Source: Oscillatoria nigro-viridis PCC 7112 (GTDB lineage Bacteria > Cyanobacteriota > Cyanobacteriia > Cyanobacteriales > Microcoleaceae). Taken from it: a DNA stretch of 64,000 nucleotides. Position numbers and translations under genes: made by a program. The notes beneath the pieces were generated by a model, which was given only the letters and a program-made list of their open reading frames with translations, did not search any database and was not told the origin of the DNA. The first letter of the stretch is position 1. Every line of letters begins with the position of its first letter. Below are positions 1 through 7,591 of the stretch, one piece after another. Location: the NCBI RefSeq assembly GCF_000317475.1, contig NC_019729.1, forward strand, positions 758,501 to 822,500. Direction: 5' to 3'.

Positions 1-504
1 CAAATCAAAGCGAATTCCCAGTCGGGGACTGACCCAATTTTCGATCGCATCAATTACGTCCAAACGCCCCTCTGAACGCATCCAACCGCTGAAATCGTTG
101 CGTTCCGGGTCGTACAGGTAATATTCCTCAACCCCGTGGCGATCGTAAAATACCTGTTTTTTATTCATTTCTGTTAGCCTGTTACCGGGAGAAAGAATTT
201 CAAACACTACTTGCGGCGCGATATTTTCTTCTTCCCACTGCTTGTAAGAACCCCTATCTCCTTTCGGTCTGCCCAAGACTACCATCACATCCGGGCCGAC
301 GCGAATCTTGTTATCTCCTTCGACGGGATACCACAGCAAATCCCCCGCGACAAATACATTCGGGTCATCGGCAAAAAGCCACGCTAAATTTTGTTGGATG
401 ATGAGTATCCAGCGAAATTGTTTGGTATTGTCAGACATTGGTTGGCCGTCGCTGTCGGGGTAAATTACATCAGGTTTTTGAGGAGACTTGAGTTGAGTTA
501 CCAT
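1..504 (-). CDS. Uma2 family endonuclease, 3' end beyond window
   Basis: The reading frame opens at ATG 504 (minus) and stays open to base 1, giving 168 visible residues. The start and first ~60 residues match the interrupted paralogue at 5538/631 closely. Visible family features are the PDVMVVLG segment, the VVFEILSPGN motif and the FYDRHGVEEYYLYDP segment, which belong to the Uma2 (DUF820) PD-(D/E)XK nuclease-like fold common in many copies in cyanobacteria. Biological role of the family is poorly known; nuclease activity is inferred from fold. The sequence around the start (480-580) is nearly identical to 5515-5590, so gene and upstream region were duplicated together. The C-terminal part lies outside the window. 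Confidence 0.85.
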   Translation of the reverse strand, partial: MVTQLKSPQKPDVIYPDSDGQPMSDNTKQFRWILIIQQNLAWLFADDPNVFVAGDLLWYPVEGDNKIRVGPDVMVVLGRPKGDRGSYKQWEEENIAPQVVFEILSPGNRLTEMNKKQVFYDRHGVEEYYLYDPERNDFSGWMRSEGRLDVIDAIENWVSPRLGIRFDL

Positions 505-630
505 AACTGTTGTCCGGGGTTAGGGACGGTTTAATTTAATTTTAGCTTGTGGGAAAGGCGAGAAGTGCGATTCCCTACGGGATAGCTACGCTTCACGAGC
601 TTTTTGATCCAATCCAAAACAGCCAAATTT

Positions 631-1230
631 CTAACTTAATGCGTCGGGGTTAATTCCCATTTCTCGCAACCGTTCCACCAAAATCTGCGATCGGCGTCGT
701 TCTTCTGCTAAAGCGGTTTCTGCAAGTTCGACCCGCTGGCGTTCTTCTGCTAAAGCGGTTTCTGCAAGTTCGGCCCGCTGGCGTTCTTCCTCTAACAGTT
801 GGCAAATCTCAACGTAGGAGAAAAACCTCGTTCCATCCGGTCGATAAATTTGCAATTGATCGCCCGATAAATCGAAGCGAATTCCCAATCGAGGACTCGC
901 CCAATTTTCCATTAATGCGATCGCATCTAACCCGTCTTCTGCCCGCAGCCACCCTCTCAGTTGGTTGTTGCTAGGATTGTAAATGTAATATTCTTCAACT
1001 CCGTGGCGATCGTAAAATAGCAATTTCTTGTCCATTTCATCCTGCGTGTTGCCAGGAGATAGAATTTCAAACACAACGTGCGGTGCAATTCCTGACTCAT
1101 TCCACTGCTGGTAAGAACCGCGTCTCCCTTTCGGTGTGCCGAACGCAACCATCACGTCGGGCGCGTTAACAATATTCGGTTTTCCCTCGATTGGATACCA
1201 AAACAAATCACCAGCTACGAATACATTCTC
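631..1230 (-). pseudogene. Uma2 family gene, 3' part of copy split by IS605-like element
   Basis: About 199 codons continuing the frame of the 5' fragment at 5395-5538; the junction codons read ...NDQ|ENVFVAGD, matching ADDPNVFVAGD of the neighbouring paralogue. Visible motifs are PDVMVAFG, VVFEILSPGN and YDRHGVEEYYIYNP. The C-terminus is a charged predicted coiled coil with a 17-residue unit (ERQR-ELAETALAE) repeated at DNA level around 690-790. A new ATG inside (1206) could give a 191-residue truncated product, but it lacks the N-terminal strand region. The intact protein would be about 247 residues. Because IS200/IS605 elements excise precisely, the gene could in principle be restored; as it stands it is broken. 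Confidence 0.85.
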
Positions 1231-1238
1231 TTGAAATA

Positions 1239-1262
1239 CTCACCGGACTGAAGTCACGGTGA
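1239..1262 (-). repeat. Right-end hairpin of the IS605-like element
   Basis: Inverted repeat TCACCG...CGGTGA enclosing GACT..AGTC, just downstream of the tnpB stop codon. In IS200/IS605 elements a subterminal hairpin is recognised by TnpA, and in tnpB-bearing elements this end is also the 3' part of the omega (re) RNA that guides TnpB. The guide would then be the flanking sequence leading away from 1230 in the minus direction. RNA function is inferred. Confidence 0.6.
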
Positions 1263-2333
1263 TTCTTGACGCTTCATAGGGATCTGCTACCGAAGTAGTC
1301 TGACAATCCCTCTGCGCCCGTTTAGAGTCGTGGCGATTCCCCATCCCGACTTTTTGTATATTCCTCGAAGCGTTACGATCCCTATCCTGTTCAGTACCGC
1401 AACTAACACAAAGCACTGAACGAACAGACAAATCAATCTTGCCCCACTTAAAACCGCAGTCTGCACAAACTTGGCTGGTAGGTTCCCACCTACTGATTAC
1501 TTGAAATTCTCTACCAAACTTTTCAGATTTGGCTTCACAGAGAGTTCTAAACTCTCTCCACCCTTGCTGACTAATTGCCCGGGAAAGCTTCCGGTTTTTG
1601 ACCATTCCTGACACATTCAAGTCTTCCAAAATAATCACTTGGTTCTCGTTAACTACTTTGGTCGATAATTTATGGAGGAAATTTTTCCGGGTATCGGCAA
1701 TGCGGTTGTGCAACTTGGCAATCTTAATTCGTGTTATGTTTCTCCTTTTAGACCCTTTTGTTTGACGAGCTAATTTGCGTTGGAGCTTGCGGATTTTCCG
1801 GTCTAACTTTTTATAACTAGGACTTTTAGCTGTTTCGCCGTTGCTCATTACTGCAAATGTTGTTATTCCTAAATCGATTCCGATACTTTGGTTTTTAGGC
1901 TCACAATGCACGGGTTGGACTTCTACTACGAAACTTAAGAAATAACGATTTGCACAATCTTTGATTACCGTAACCGAGCTAGGTTCGGATGGAAGTTCTC
2001 TTGACCATATTGGCTTGATAACGCCTATCTTAGCTAAATAGATGCCACCATTTTTAAACGAAAATCCTCCAATCCGAAATCTAGCAGACTGGCTATTTGT
2101 CCTTTTTTTGAACTTAGGATAGCCAACCTTACGACCTTTTCGCTTCCCTTTGCAGGAATCAAAGAAGTTCTTGAAGGCTGTTTCTAAATCTGCTACAGAC
2201 TGCTGTAGCGGGATATTAGAAACTTCACTTAACCAAGCTCTTTCTTCAGTCTTTTTCGCTTGAGTTATTGCTATTTTTTGCAGTTCGGCTGAACTTGGCT
2301 TTTTTTCAGACTGCTTGCAGAGGGCTAGGCTGT
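1240..2333 (-). CDS. tnpB: IS605-type TnpB RNA-guided nuclease, 3' exon
   Basis: The frame is open from about 2333 to the stop at 1240, although it contains no ATG until deep inside; it continues the N-terminal exon at 4823-4916 across the group II intron. The spliced protein would be about 395 residues, a normal TnpB length. Visible features are the helical KKPSSAELQK region, the RuvC-like first Asp in GIDLGITTFAV, the Glu in ILEDLNVSGM, the four-Cys zinc ribbon (CADCGFKW ... CVSCG) and the last Asp in DRDRNASRNI. All catalytic residues are present, so the nuclease may be functional once spliced. An internal GTG at 1911 gives a 223-residue C-terminal fragment, which is probably not a real start. 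Confidence 0.85.
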
Positions 2334-2334
2334 G

Positions 2335-2408
2335 GTAAACTAAGCAAGGCTGTCACCAGCCCTGCTCGTCTTCAAAACCGGACGTGAAGCTTTCACCTCA
2401 TCCGGCTC
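2335..2408 (-). ncRNA. Group II intron ribozyme domains V and VI
   Basis: Domain V is a 34-36 nt hairpin: a GAGCCGGA/TCCGGTT outer stem, GAGGTGAAAGCTTC with a GAAA-type tetraloop, at about 2408-2373 on the minus strand. Domain VI follows as GCAGGGCTG-GTGA-CAGCCTTGC with an A about seven bases before the end (TTAGTTTAC) that can serve as branch point. Together they define the 3' end of the intron. They overlap the coding sequence of the maturase. Confidence 0.8.
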
Positions 2409-4211
2409 CTCAGTAATAAGGCTCTTGTCATGAGTACCTCTATTCCCCGTTTTTGAGGGTGAAGGCTTGGCGCGATTACAGCCAGATTTGTTGCCAAGAC
2501 TTCCATCCTTGGTTGTCTTTTCATCGTGGCAATGTCGGTGGAGTAGTTGCAAATTGTCATAGCTATCCTTTCCGCCTTTCGACTTAGGGATAACGTGGTC
2601 TACTTCTAACACCGATTCTTCTGTGAAGTGTAATCCGCAGTGGGTACATTTGCCTTTCTGTCGTTTCAAGAGTGTTGCCACATCTTTAGGGACTTCGGGG
2701 TTTTTGCCCATTCTTGCACTCCAGTACACAAGGTTGCCATCATAGGGACTAGCATCGCCTTTGACTTTCACATGACGCACGATATCTGTAGCGTTGTGAT
2801 TTTGTAACCGCAAGGGGTTTTTCCTTTCTTGCCTGGTTGCGAATACCCAGTTATCATCGCCTATGGTTTGCCAATATTTGTTGGCTATCCATTCCCCTGA
2901 TTTATTCGGGTGGCGTCTATGTGCCCAGCTTTTTAGCTTCTTGTACACTTTGTGTCCCAGTTCGGAGTATGTTTCCTTGCTGGTAACAGTGCGGTAATAG
3001 TTAGCCCATCCTCTGATGATTGGATTTAAATGAGTTATCAGCGCAGCTTGTGGAGCTGTTTTATGCTGTTCTATTACCTCAGAGATACTGTCATAGTGTA
3101 GCTTTAGCTTCTGCTTGCTGGGTTTGATGAGCGTCTTGAATCCAAGTGGTTCCCCATGAGGATTACAACCCGTGTTATATTTACCTACTGGGTACTGTCT
3201 GATATTAAACCCCAGGAAGTTAAACCCCGCGTCTTGCTCATCATGTTTATTCAATGTATGGGCAAGGCGCGTTTTACTTGGTTTCAATTCAAGTCCAATG
3301 CCGTTTAGCCACTCAGAAATCACTTCTTTACATCTATGGACAACGGTTAAGTCCTCGTGCAGTATTACGAAGTCGTCGGCGTACCGGATTAGGCTTAGAG
3401 ATTGGCGATTTCCTCGCTTACTATGTCCTCGTGGTGTTGGCAATGTTTCAGCCACCTGCTTTATCCGTTCTTCCATCCCGTGAAGGGCAATGTTTGCCAG
3501 TAGCGGAGAGATGACCCCGCCTTGTGGCGTACCCTCAGATGTGGGGAATAATTGATTGCCATCCATCACTCCCGATTTGAGCCAAGCGTTTATCTGGCGT
3601 CTTAAGGTCGGGAATGTATTTAATTTTTTGAGAAGTTCCCCGTGGTTTATGCGGTCAAAGCATTTCGCGATGTCGGCATCCAGCACATATTTAGCCTTTG
3701 ACTTAATAGCGTTAAAGATTGCCTCGACAGCATCATGGCATGAACGTCCTGGTCGGAATCCATAGGAGTTGGGTTCAAACCTTGCTTCCCACTCCGGTTC
3801 AAGCATCAATTTCACTAACGCCTGAAGCGCTCTGTCGTACATCGTGGGAATACCAAGGGGGCGTTTTTCATCCGTTCCTGGTTTGTCAATCCATACCCGT
3901 CGAGTGGGTTTGGTTTTCCCCTTTAGCTCAAGTTTTTCCACCAGTGCTATCCTTTGGACGGGTGAGAGTGATTTAACTCCGTCTACTCCGGCTGTTTTCT
4001 TGCCCTGGTTGTCTTGCGTCACGCGACGTACAGCTAGCATCTTTCCTGACCAAGACCTCATCAATGTCTTCTGGAGTCTGCGGACTGCTTTCAAATCACC
4101 ACGACTAGAGGCTTGGAATATTCTTTTTTGCAGCTTAAAGATTCGCCGTTCCAGCTTACGCCAGTCCGTCTCTCTCCATTCCACCATCTGATTGCTCAGT
4201 GTTTTAGACAT
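2340..4211 (-). CDS. ltrA: Group II intron-encoded reverse transcriptase/maturase with HNH domain
   Basis: 623 residues. In order: an N-terminal RT-0 region, the reverse transcriptase fingers and palm with GTPQGGVISPLLANI and the catalytic YADD at about residues 275-280, the thumb/maturase X domain (GWANYYR-type motif near residues 390-400), and an HNH endonuclease at about 540-585 with two CxxC-like pairs (CTHC, HCHDE) and the EVDHVIPKSKGG core. It promotes splicing of its host intron and target-primed reverse transcription into DNA. Every key motif is intact. The last ~25 codons run through ribozyme domains V and VI, ending at TAG 2340 only a few bases before the 3' splice site. Likely translated from the intron-containing transcript. 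Confidence 0.93.
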   Translation of the reverse strand: MSKTLSNQMVEWRETDWRKLERRIFKLQKRIFQASSRGDLKAVRRLQKTLMRSWSGKMLAVRRVTQDNQGKKTAGVDGVKSLSPVQRIALVEKLELKGKTKPTRRVWIDKPGTDEKRPLGIPTMYDRALQALVKLMLEPEWEARFEPNSYGFRPGRSCHDAVEAIFNAIKSKAKYVLDADIAKCFDRINHGELLKKLNTFPTLRRQINAWLKSGVMDGNQLFPTSEGTPQGGVISPLLANIALHGMEERIKQVAETLPTPRGHSKRGNRQSLSLIRYADDFVILHEDLTVVHRCKEVISEWLNGIGLELKPSKTRLAHTLNKHDEQDAGFNFLGFNIRQYPVGKYNTGCNPHGEPLGFKTLIKPSKQKLKLHYDSISEVIEQHKTAPQAALITHLNPIIRGWANYYRTVTSKETYSELGHKVYKKLKSWAHRRHPNKSGEWIANKYWQTIGDDNWVFATRQERKNPLRLQNHNATDIVRHVKVKGDASPYDGNLVYWSARMGKNPEVPKDVATLLKRQKGKCTHCGLHFTEESVLEVDHVIPKSKGGKDSYDNLQLLHRHCHDEKTTKDGSLGNKSGCNRAKPSPSKTGNRGTHDKSLITEEPDEVKASRPVLKTSRAGDSLA

Positions 4212-4822
4212 TTGTACTGCTACTCTACACTATTCCTTCCTTATCACCGTGAGTCTGTCTGCATATCCTTGTCATTACAGCAAGGCGTTTGCTTCTGACT
4301 CAATCCCACCCACTCGCAGCATCCGGTTAGCACCTGCTCACGGTATTTGATTTCCGAGAGAACATACGAGGGGTTACTTCGTTCCGAACGACCATGCTAT
4401 GAACCTTTAGAGCTCCACTATCCACCGGGTTTATTTAGAGATGCTGTTGGTCGGGGAACGAACCGCCAACCTTTTTTTCCTTTGCCTTTTTGGCTCCAGC
4501 TAATCAGTCCTTTTTGCTGGTTGTAGTTGACGATGGTTCAGTCGTGGATTCAGACGTAATGTTTTACTCATGGGTTCTTTGCTTGCCCCGCACTATCCTG
4601 AACTGGAAGTGTTGAGAGGCTTTCATCCCCGCTCTACGGATTGAGGGCTAGTCGCTACCGCAGGGGATGTGCTTTCACCTGGCATCTACAGGGGAGGGTT
4701 TTGCACCCTCATGGTCGCTCAGTTGTCAAGGTTCATTTTCGGGATTACTCCCTATTTTTGTCCTTGCTGCTAATCCCCCAAACCCTTCTTATTGGATTTG
4801 GTTTCTAGCAAACGAATCGCAC
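4212..4822 (-). ncRNA. Group II intron 5' ribozyme region (domains I-III/IV)
   Basis: About 610 nt between the GTGCG 5' splice site and the maturase start codon. It is free of convincing genes and has the expected size for domains I to III and the start of IV. I did not fold it; the exon-binding sites cannot be assigned by eye with confidence. Confidence 0.6.
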
Positions 4823-4916
4823 CGTTCCAGACTACCCGGACGCAGCCAAATAGCCGAGCCAAGCTCTGCTTTTGTTCGGCTGTGGGATAAAATCTGTACT
4901 TGAATCTCGCCTTCAT
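4823..4916 (-). CDS. tnpB: IS605-type TnpB, 5' exon
   Basis: Starts at ATG 4916 with MKARFKYRFYPTAEQKQ, the usual TnpB N-terminus (the longer in-frame start at 4955 adds 13 residues without family similarity). It ends in VVWN, after which the frame runs into intron sequence (GAIRLLETKSNK, then a stop). Thirty-one residues precede the intron. The 52-bp gap to the divergent tnpA start at 4969 must hold both promoters or be read through from outside. Confidence 0.8.
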
Positions 4917-4968
4917 GGTTATACTGAACGTTGGTCTGTAGATTGAATTATACATTGGCTGACAGACA

Positions 4969-5367
4969 ATGACAACTACTTATCGTCGCGAACGGCATTC
5001 TGTTACAGAACTTAAAATACACTTGGTCTGCGTAACTAAATATCGTCGGTCTGTGTTCACGGGTGAAAGTCTTGCCTTGATTGAAAAGTCGTTTCGAGAG
5101 GTAGCCCAAAAAATGAATTTTCAAGTCCTAGAGTTCAATGGCGAATGCGACCACGTTCATGTACTGATTGAATATCCACCTAAATTGTCGATATCTCAAA
5201 TTGTTAACGCATTAAAGGGCGTTTCTAGCCGTCGTTACGGACAAGCTGGACACGAAAAACCCCACAAAGAAGCTTTGTGGAGTCCGAGTTATTTTGCTGT
5301 TTCTGCTGGCGGTGCGCCCTTAGAAGTCTTGAAGGAGTATATTAGGAATCAAGAAAAGCCGTCCTAG
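4969..5367 (+). CDS. tnpA: IS200/IS605 family Y1 transposase TnpA
   Basis: 132 residues, the full usual length. It is a single-strand DNA HUH transposase: the HxH metal motif is His62-Val-His64 (DHVHVLIEYPP), and the catalytic tyrosine is Tyr124 (LKEYIRNQ). Both are present, so the enzyme is probably active. It acts as a dimer on subterminal hairpins and moves the element as a circle of single-stranded DNA, often at replication forks. Its stop codon lies about 27 bp before the left-end boundary and overlaps the hairpin region. It diverges from tnpB, as in IS608. It may also serve the dispersed palindromic elements that share a 13-mer with this end (see 19268 and 24858). Confidence 0.95.
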   Translation: MTTTYRRERHSVTELKIHLVCVTKYRRSVFTGESLALIEKSFREVAQKMNFQVLEFNGECDHVHVLIEYPPKLSISQIVNALKGVSSRRYGQAGHEKPHKEALWSPSYFAVSAGGAPLEVLKEYIRNQEKPS

Positions 5368-5394
5368 AAGGACGGGGCTTGTATCCCATTTTTC
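5355..5394. repeat. Left-end hairpin and edge of IS605-like element
   Basis: AAGCCGTCC-TAGAA-GGACGGGGCTT forms a nine-pair hairpin with extra flanking pairs, followed by GTATCCCATTTTTC to the boundary with the Uma2 fragment. The string GGGGCTTGTATCC (5374-5386) recurs in two intergenic palindromic elements of this window. Confidence 0.75.
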
Positions 5395-5538
5395 TTGGTC
5401 ATTAGCATACATCCATTCTAAATTTTGTTCGATGACGAGAATCCAGCGAAATTGGTCAGTATTATTGGCCATTGGTTTGCCGTCGCTGTCGGGGTAAATT
5501 ACATCAGGTTTTTGAGGAGACTTGAGTTGAGTTACCAT
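5395..5538 (-). pseudogene. Uma2 family gene, 5' part of copy split by IS605-like element
   Basis: Forty-eight codons from ATG 5538 (MVTQLKSPQKPDVIYPDSDG...) to NDQ, where the IS605-like element begins. The first half is almost identical to the start of the intact-looking paralogue at 504, including the untranslated upstream sequence. Read through into the element it would end after 72 residues. Together with 631-1230 it reconstructs one Uma2 protein of about 247 residues. Confidence 0.85.
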
Positions 5539-5910
5539 AACTGTTGTCCGGGGTTAGGGACGGTTTAATTTAATTTTAGCTTGTGGGAAAGGTGAGAAGT
5601 GCGATGCCCTGCAGGATAGCTAAGGATCGTCAATTAAATAATTTCCCTTTTTTCTTGTGGGATGGGCCGATTCCGCCCGCCCAGAAAGGACGGGCGGAAT
5701 CGGCCCATCCCACAACAGTCATGAAAAGTGGATTTTATTTAATTCTCATCCCTAAGCTTCACGACCTTTCTCAATACAATAACCTCTTCCTCTTTCTCAT
5801 TCTTCTGGTCCCTCTGTGGAACAGGCGTCCCGCCTGTGAATTTCTGCGGTTCATTAAAAAAAATCTCACTCAGCATCGAAAATAGGGCGGACACCGCCCG
5901 CCCTACAAAA
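5539..5910. other. Intergenic region with a long perfect-type palindrome
   Basis: 372 bp without a supported gene. A 100-codon plus-strand frame (5583-5885) is built largely from repeat sequence and is rejected. The region holds the long inverted repeat at 5655-5715, a short GGAACAGGCGTCCCGCCTGT palindrome at about 5818-5838, and a GGGCGG/CCGCCC repeat at about 5884-5905 next to the glcF stop. Confidence 0.6.
5655..5715. repeat. 61-bp inverted repeat (28-bp arms)
   Basis: Arms 5655-5682 and 5688-5715 pair with a single mismatch around a five-base loop (TTGTGGGATGGGCCGATTCC... and its complement). It is a dispersed GC-rich palindrome, able to form a cruciform or a strong RNA hairpin; it lacks a following T-run on either strand, so it is not a standard terminator. 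Confidence 0.85.
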
Positions 5911-7320
5911 CTACTTCCTCAGCAACTTCACCCCGCGAATCGAATAATCCAAAAGCTCGATCGGGTGCATTAAAGTAACTTGCTTCCCCTGCAACTCCAA
6001 ATGCTTCTTAATTTGCAAAGAACAACCCGGATTAGAAGAAGCAATCAACTCCGCCCCAGTATTCAGCAAATTCTCCACCTTTTGCACTCCCAATTCATCA
6101 GCCACCTCCGGCTGAAGCATATTGTAAACCCCCGCACTCCCGCAGCACAAAGCCGCATCCACAGGTTCTTTTAACTTCACCCCAGGGATTTGTTGCAGCA
6201 ACTGACGCGGCTGCAAACTAATCTTTTGCCCGTGCAACAAATGACAAGCATCCTGATAAACAATTGTCAAATCTCCATCAATCAAAGGATTGAGTTTTGC
6301 CGTAATTCCCGCACTTGCCAAAAACTCTTGCACGTCCTTAACATTAGCAGCAAATTTTTCAGCTTTCTCCCGATATTGCGGGTCATCTGCTAAAATGTGA
6401 CCGTATTCTTTCAAAGTATGGCCGCACCCAGCAGCGTTGATAATCACCAAATCAACGCCAGTATTTTCAAAGCTATCAATCATTTGTCTCGCTAAAGCTT
6501 TCGCCTGTTCCGCTTGGCCTTGGTGTTCCGGCAAAGCAGCACAGCATCCCTGACTTTTAGGAACCACAACCTCGCAACCGTTAGCGGTCAAAACACGCAC
6601 CGTAGCTTCATTCACTGGCGAAAATAACAGCCGCTGCACGCAGCCTAAAATCACGCCTACTCTATAGCGTTTCTCTCCTTGTGCCGGAATTACCTCTGGT
6701 AAATTATCCCGGAAAGAATCAACAGTAACTTTAGGCAAAATTGATTCCATCGCCGCCAAGCGTGGAAATACTTTTTTCAGCAAACCTGTTTTGCGGACAA
6801 GTTTTGGCAGTCCTAATTTTTGATAAATAAACAGGGGTACAAGCAAAGGCCGCAATCTGTGAGGATAAGGGAAGAGATTAAAAATCAGAGTACGAATTGC
6901 ATTGTCGGAAAAAGTGCGTTCCTGATTTCTAGTAACTTGGTGGCGAGTTGCAGAAATTAATTTGTCGTATTGAACTCCAGACGGACAAGTTGTAACGCAG
7001 GCCAAACAGCCCAAACAAGTATCGAAATGCTGTGAGGTTGCTTTGTTTAAAGGTGCGTCGCCTTCGTTGATTGCATCCATTAAATAAATGCGGCCTCTAG
7101 GCGAATCCATTTCTTTGCCAAGTACGCGATAACTCGGACAAGTTGACAAGCAAAATCCGCAGTGCACGCAAGTATCGATTAATTTCGGATCGGGCGGATT
7201 GTTGGGGTCGAAACCCGAGATTTCCAGGCTTTGTAAGTGGGGATTTTGTGCTAAAAAATTACTTTCTTTGGCAGGTTTTAAATCGTCGCTGGGAACTTGA
7301 GATTTTTCTGAAGTTTGCAT
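5911..7320 (-). CDS. glcF: Glycolate dehydrogenase iron-sulfur subunit GlcF
   Basis: 469 residues. Two 4Fe-4S ferredoxin-type motifs are present, Cys51/54/57/61 (CVHCGFCLSTCP) and Cys102/105/108/112 (CLGCLACVTTCP), followed by two CCG (DUF224) cysteine-rich domains: QGCCAALPEHQG, DACHLLHGQ and LCCGSAGVYN are visible. GlcF passes electrons from the flavin subunits GlcD/GlcE that oxidise glycolate to glyoxylate in photorespiration. It lies 270 bp downstream of glcE on the same strand, so the two may be co-transcribed despite the repeat-filled gap; glcD is not in the window. The start at 7320 is the only reasonable one, since the sequence upstream is AT-rich and non-coding. Confidence 0.93.
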   Translation of the reverse strand: MQTSEKSQVPSDDLKPAKESNFLAQNPHLQSLEISGFDPNNPPDPKLIDTCVHCGFCLSTCPSYRVLGKEMDSPRGRIYLMDAINEGDAPLNKATSQHFDTCLGCLACVTTCPSGVQYDKLISATRHQVTRNQERTFSDNAIRTLIFNLFPYPHRLRPLLVPLFIYQKLGLPKLVRKTGLLKKVFPRLAAMESILPKVTVDSFRDNLPEVIPAQGEKRYRVGVILGCVQRLLFSPVNEATVRVLTANGCEVVVPKSQGCCAALPEHQGQAEQAKALARQMIDSFENTGVDLVIINAAGCGHTLKEYGHILADDPQYREKAEKFAANVKDVQEFLASAGITAKLNPLIDGDLTIVYQDACHLLHGQKISLQPRQLLQQIPGVKLKEPVDAALCCGSAGVYNMLQPEVADELGVQKVENLLNTGAELIASSNPGCSLQIKKHLELQGKQVTLMHPIELLDYSIRGVKLLRK

Positions 7321-7591
7321 ATATATATATTACCTAATTGTTTTGGTTCCTAGTGACTATCGCCTAAAATTCTTGATAATTCTTGCTTTTAGCTGAGTCT
7401 AGATCCCCCTAAATCCCCCTGGTTGTTGGGGGACTTTGAGCATTTCCTGTCCCCCCCTTGTAGGGGCGGTGCCCCCGTGCCCGCCCTTGGCTAGGGGGGA
7501 TCTAGAGCCTAATAGTCAAACAGTAGATCGGTACTACATAAGACGTTAAGTTGACACCAATGAAACTGAAGTCCTGACTACAAAGTTTAAA

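Larger units (their letters stand above)
2335..4822 (-). mobile_element. Group II intron inserted in tnpB
   Basis: In the minus sense the intron opens with GTGCG at 4822-4818, the group II consensus, followed by about 610 nt of ribozyme domains, the encoded maturase, and a clear domain V (about 2408-2373: GAGCCGGA...GUGAAAGC...UCCGGUU) and domain VI stem (about 2366-2336, GCAGGGCTG/CAGCCTTGC) ending TTTAC. The host site is the conserved VWN-x-SLALC region of tnpB. With the canonical start at 4822, in-frame splicing requires the intron to end at 2334 (AAC G|AC AGC, giving N-D-S); ending at 2335 fits only if the intron starts at 4823. The edge is therefore uncertain by one base. Confidence 0.85.
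1231..5394 (-). mobile_element. IS605-type insertion sequence (tnpA + tnpB) carrying a group II intron
   Basis: The element is about 4.16 kb, of which about 2.49 kb is intron. It sits exactly between codons of a Uma2 gene: removing 1231-5394 joins NDQ to ENVFVAGD in frame, with the edge ambiguous by one shared G. No target duplication is seen, as expected for Y1-transposase elements. tnpA (plus) and tnpB (minus) diverge, the IS605/IS608 layout. Subterminal hairpins are visible at both ends: AAGCCGTCC/GGACGGGGCTT at about 5355-5380 (left end) and TCACCG/CGGTGA with an inner GACT/AGTC pair at about 1239-1262 (right end). In the minus sense the right end finishes in TTTCAA. Right-end RNA next to tnpB is where an omega RNA would be expected. 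Confidence 0.85.

Noticed and set aside
2340..4211. Retron or DGR reverse transcriptase
   Set aside because: The maturase X and HNH domains, the GTGCG start and the domain V hairpin identify a group II intron; no msr/msd or variable repeat is seen.
5583..5885. 100-codon plus-strand frame
   Set aside because: It is built from the long palindrome and other repeats.
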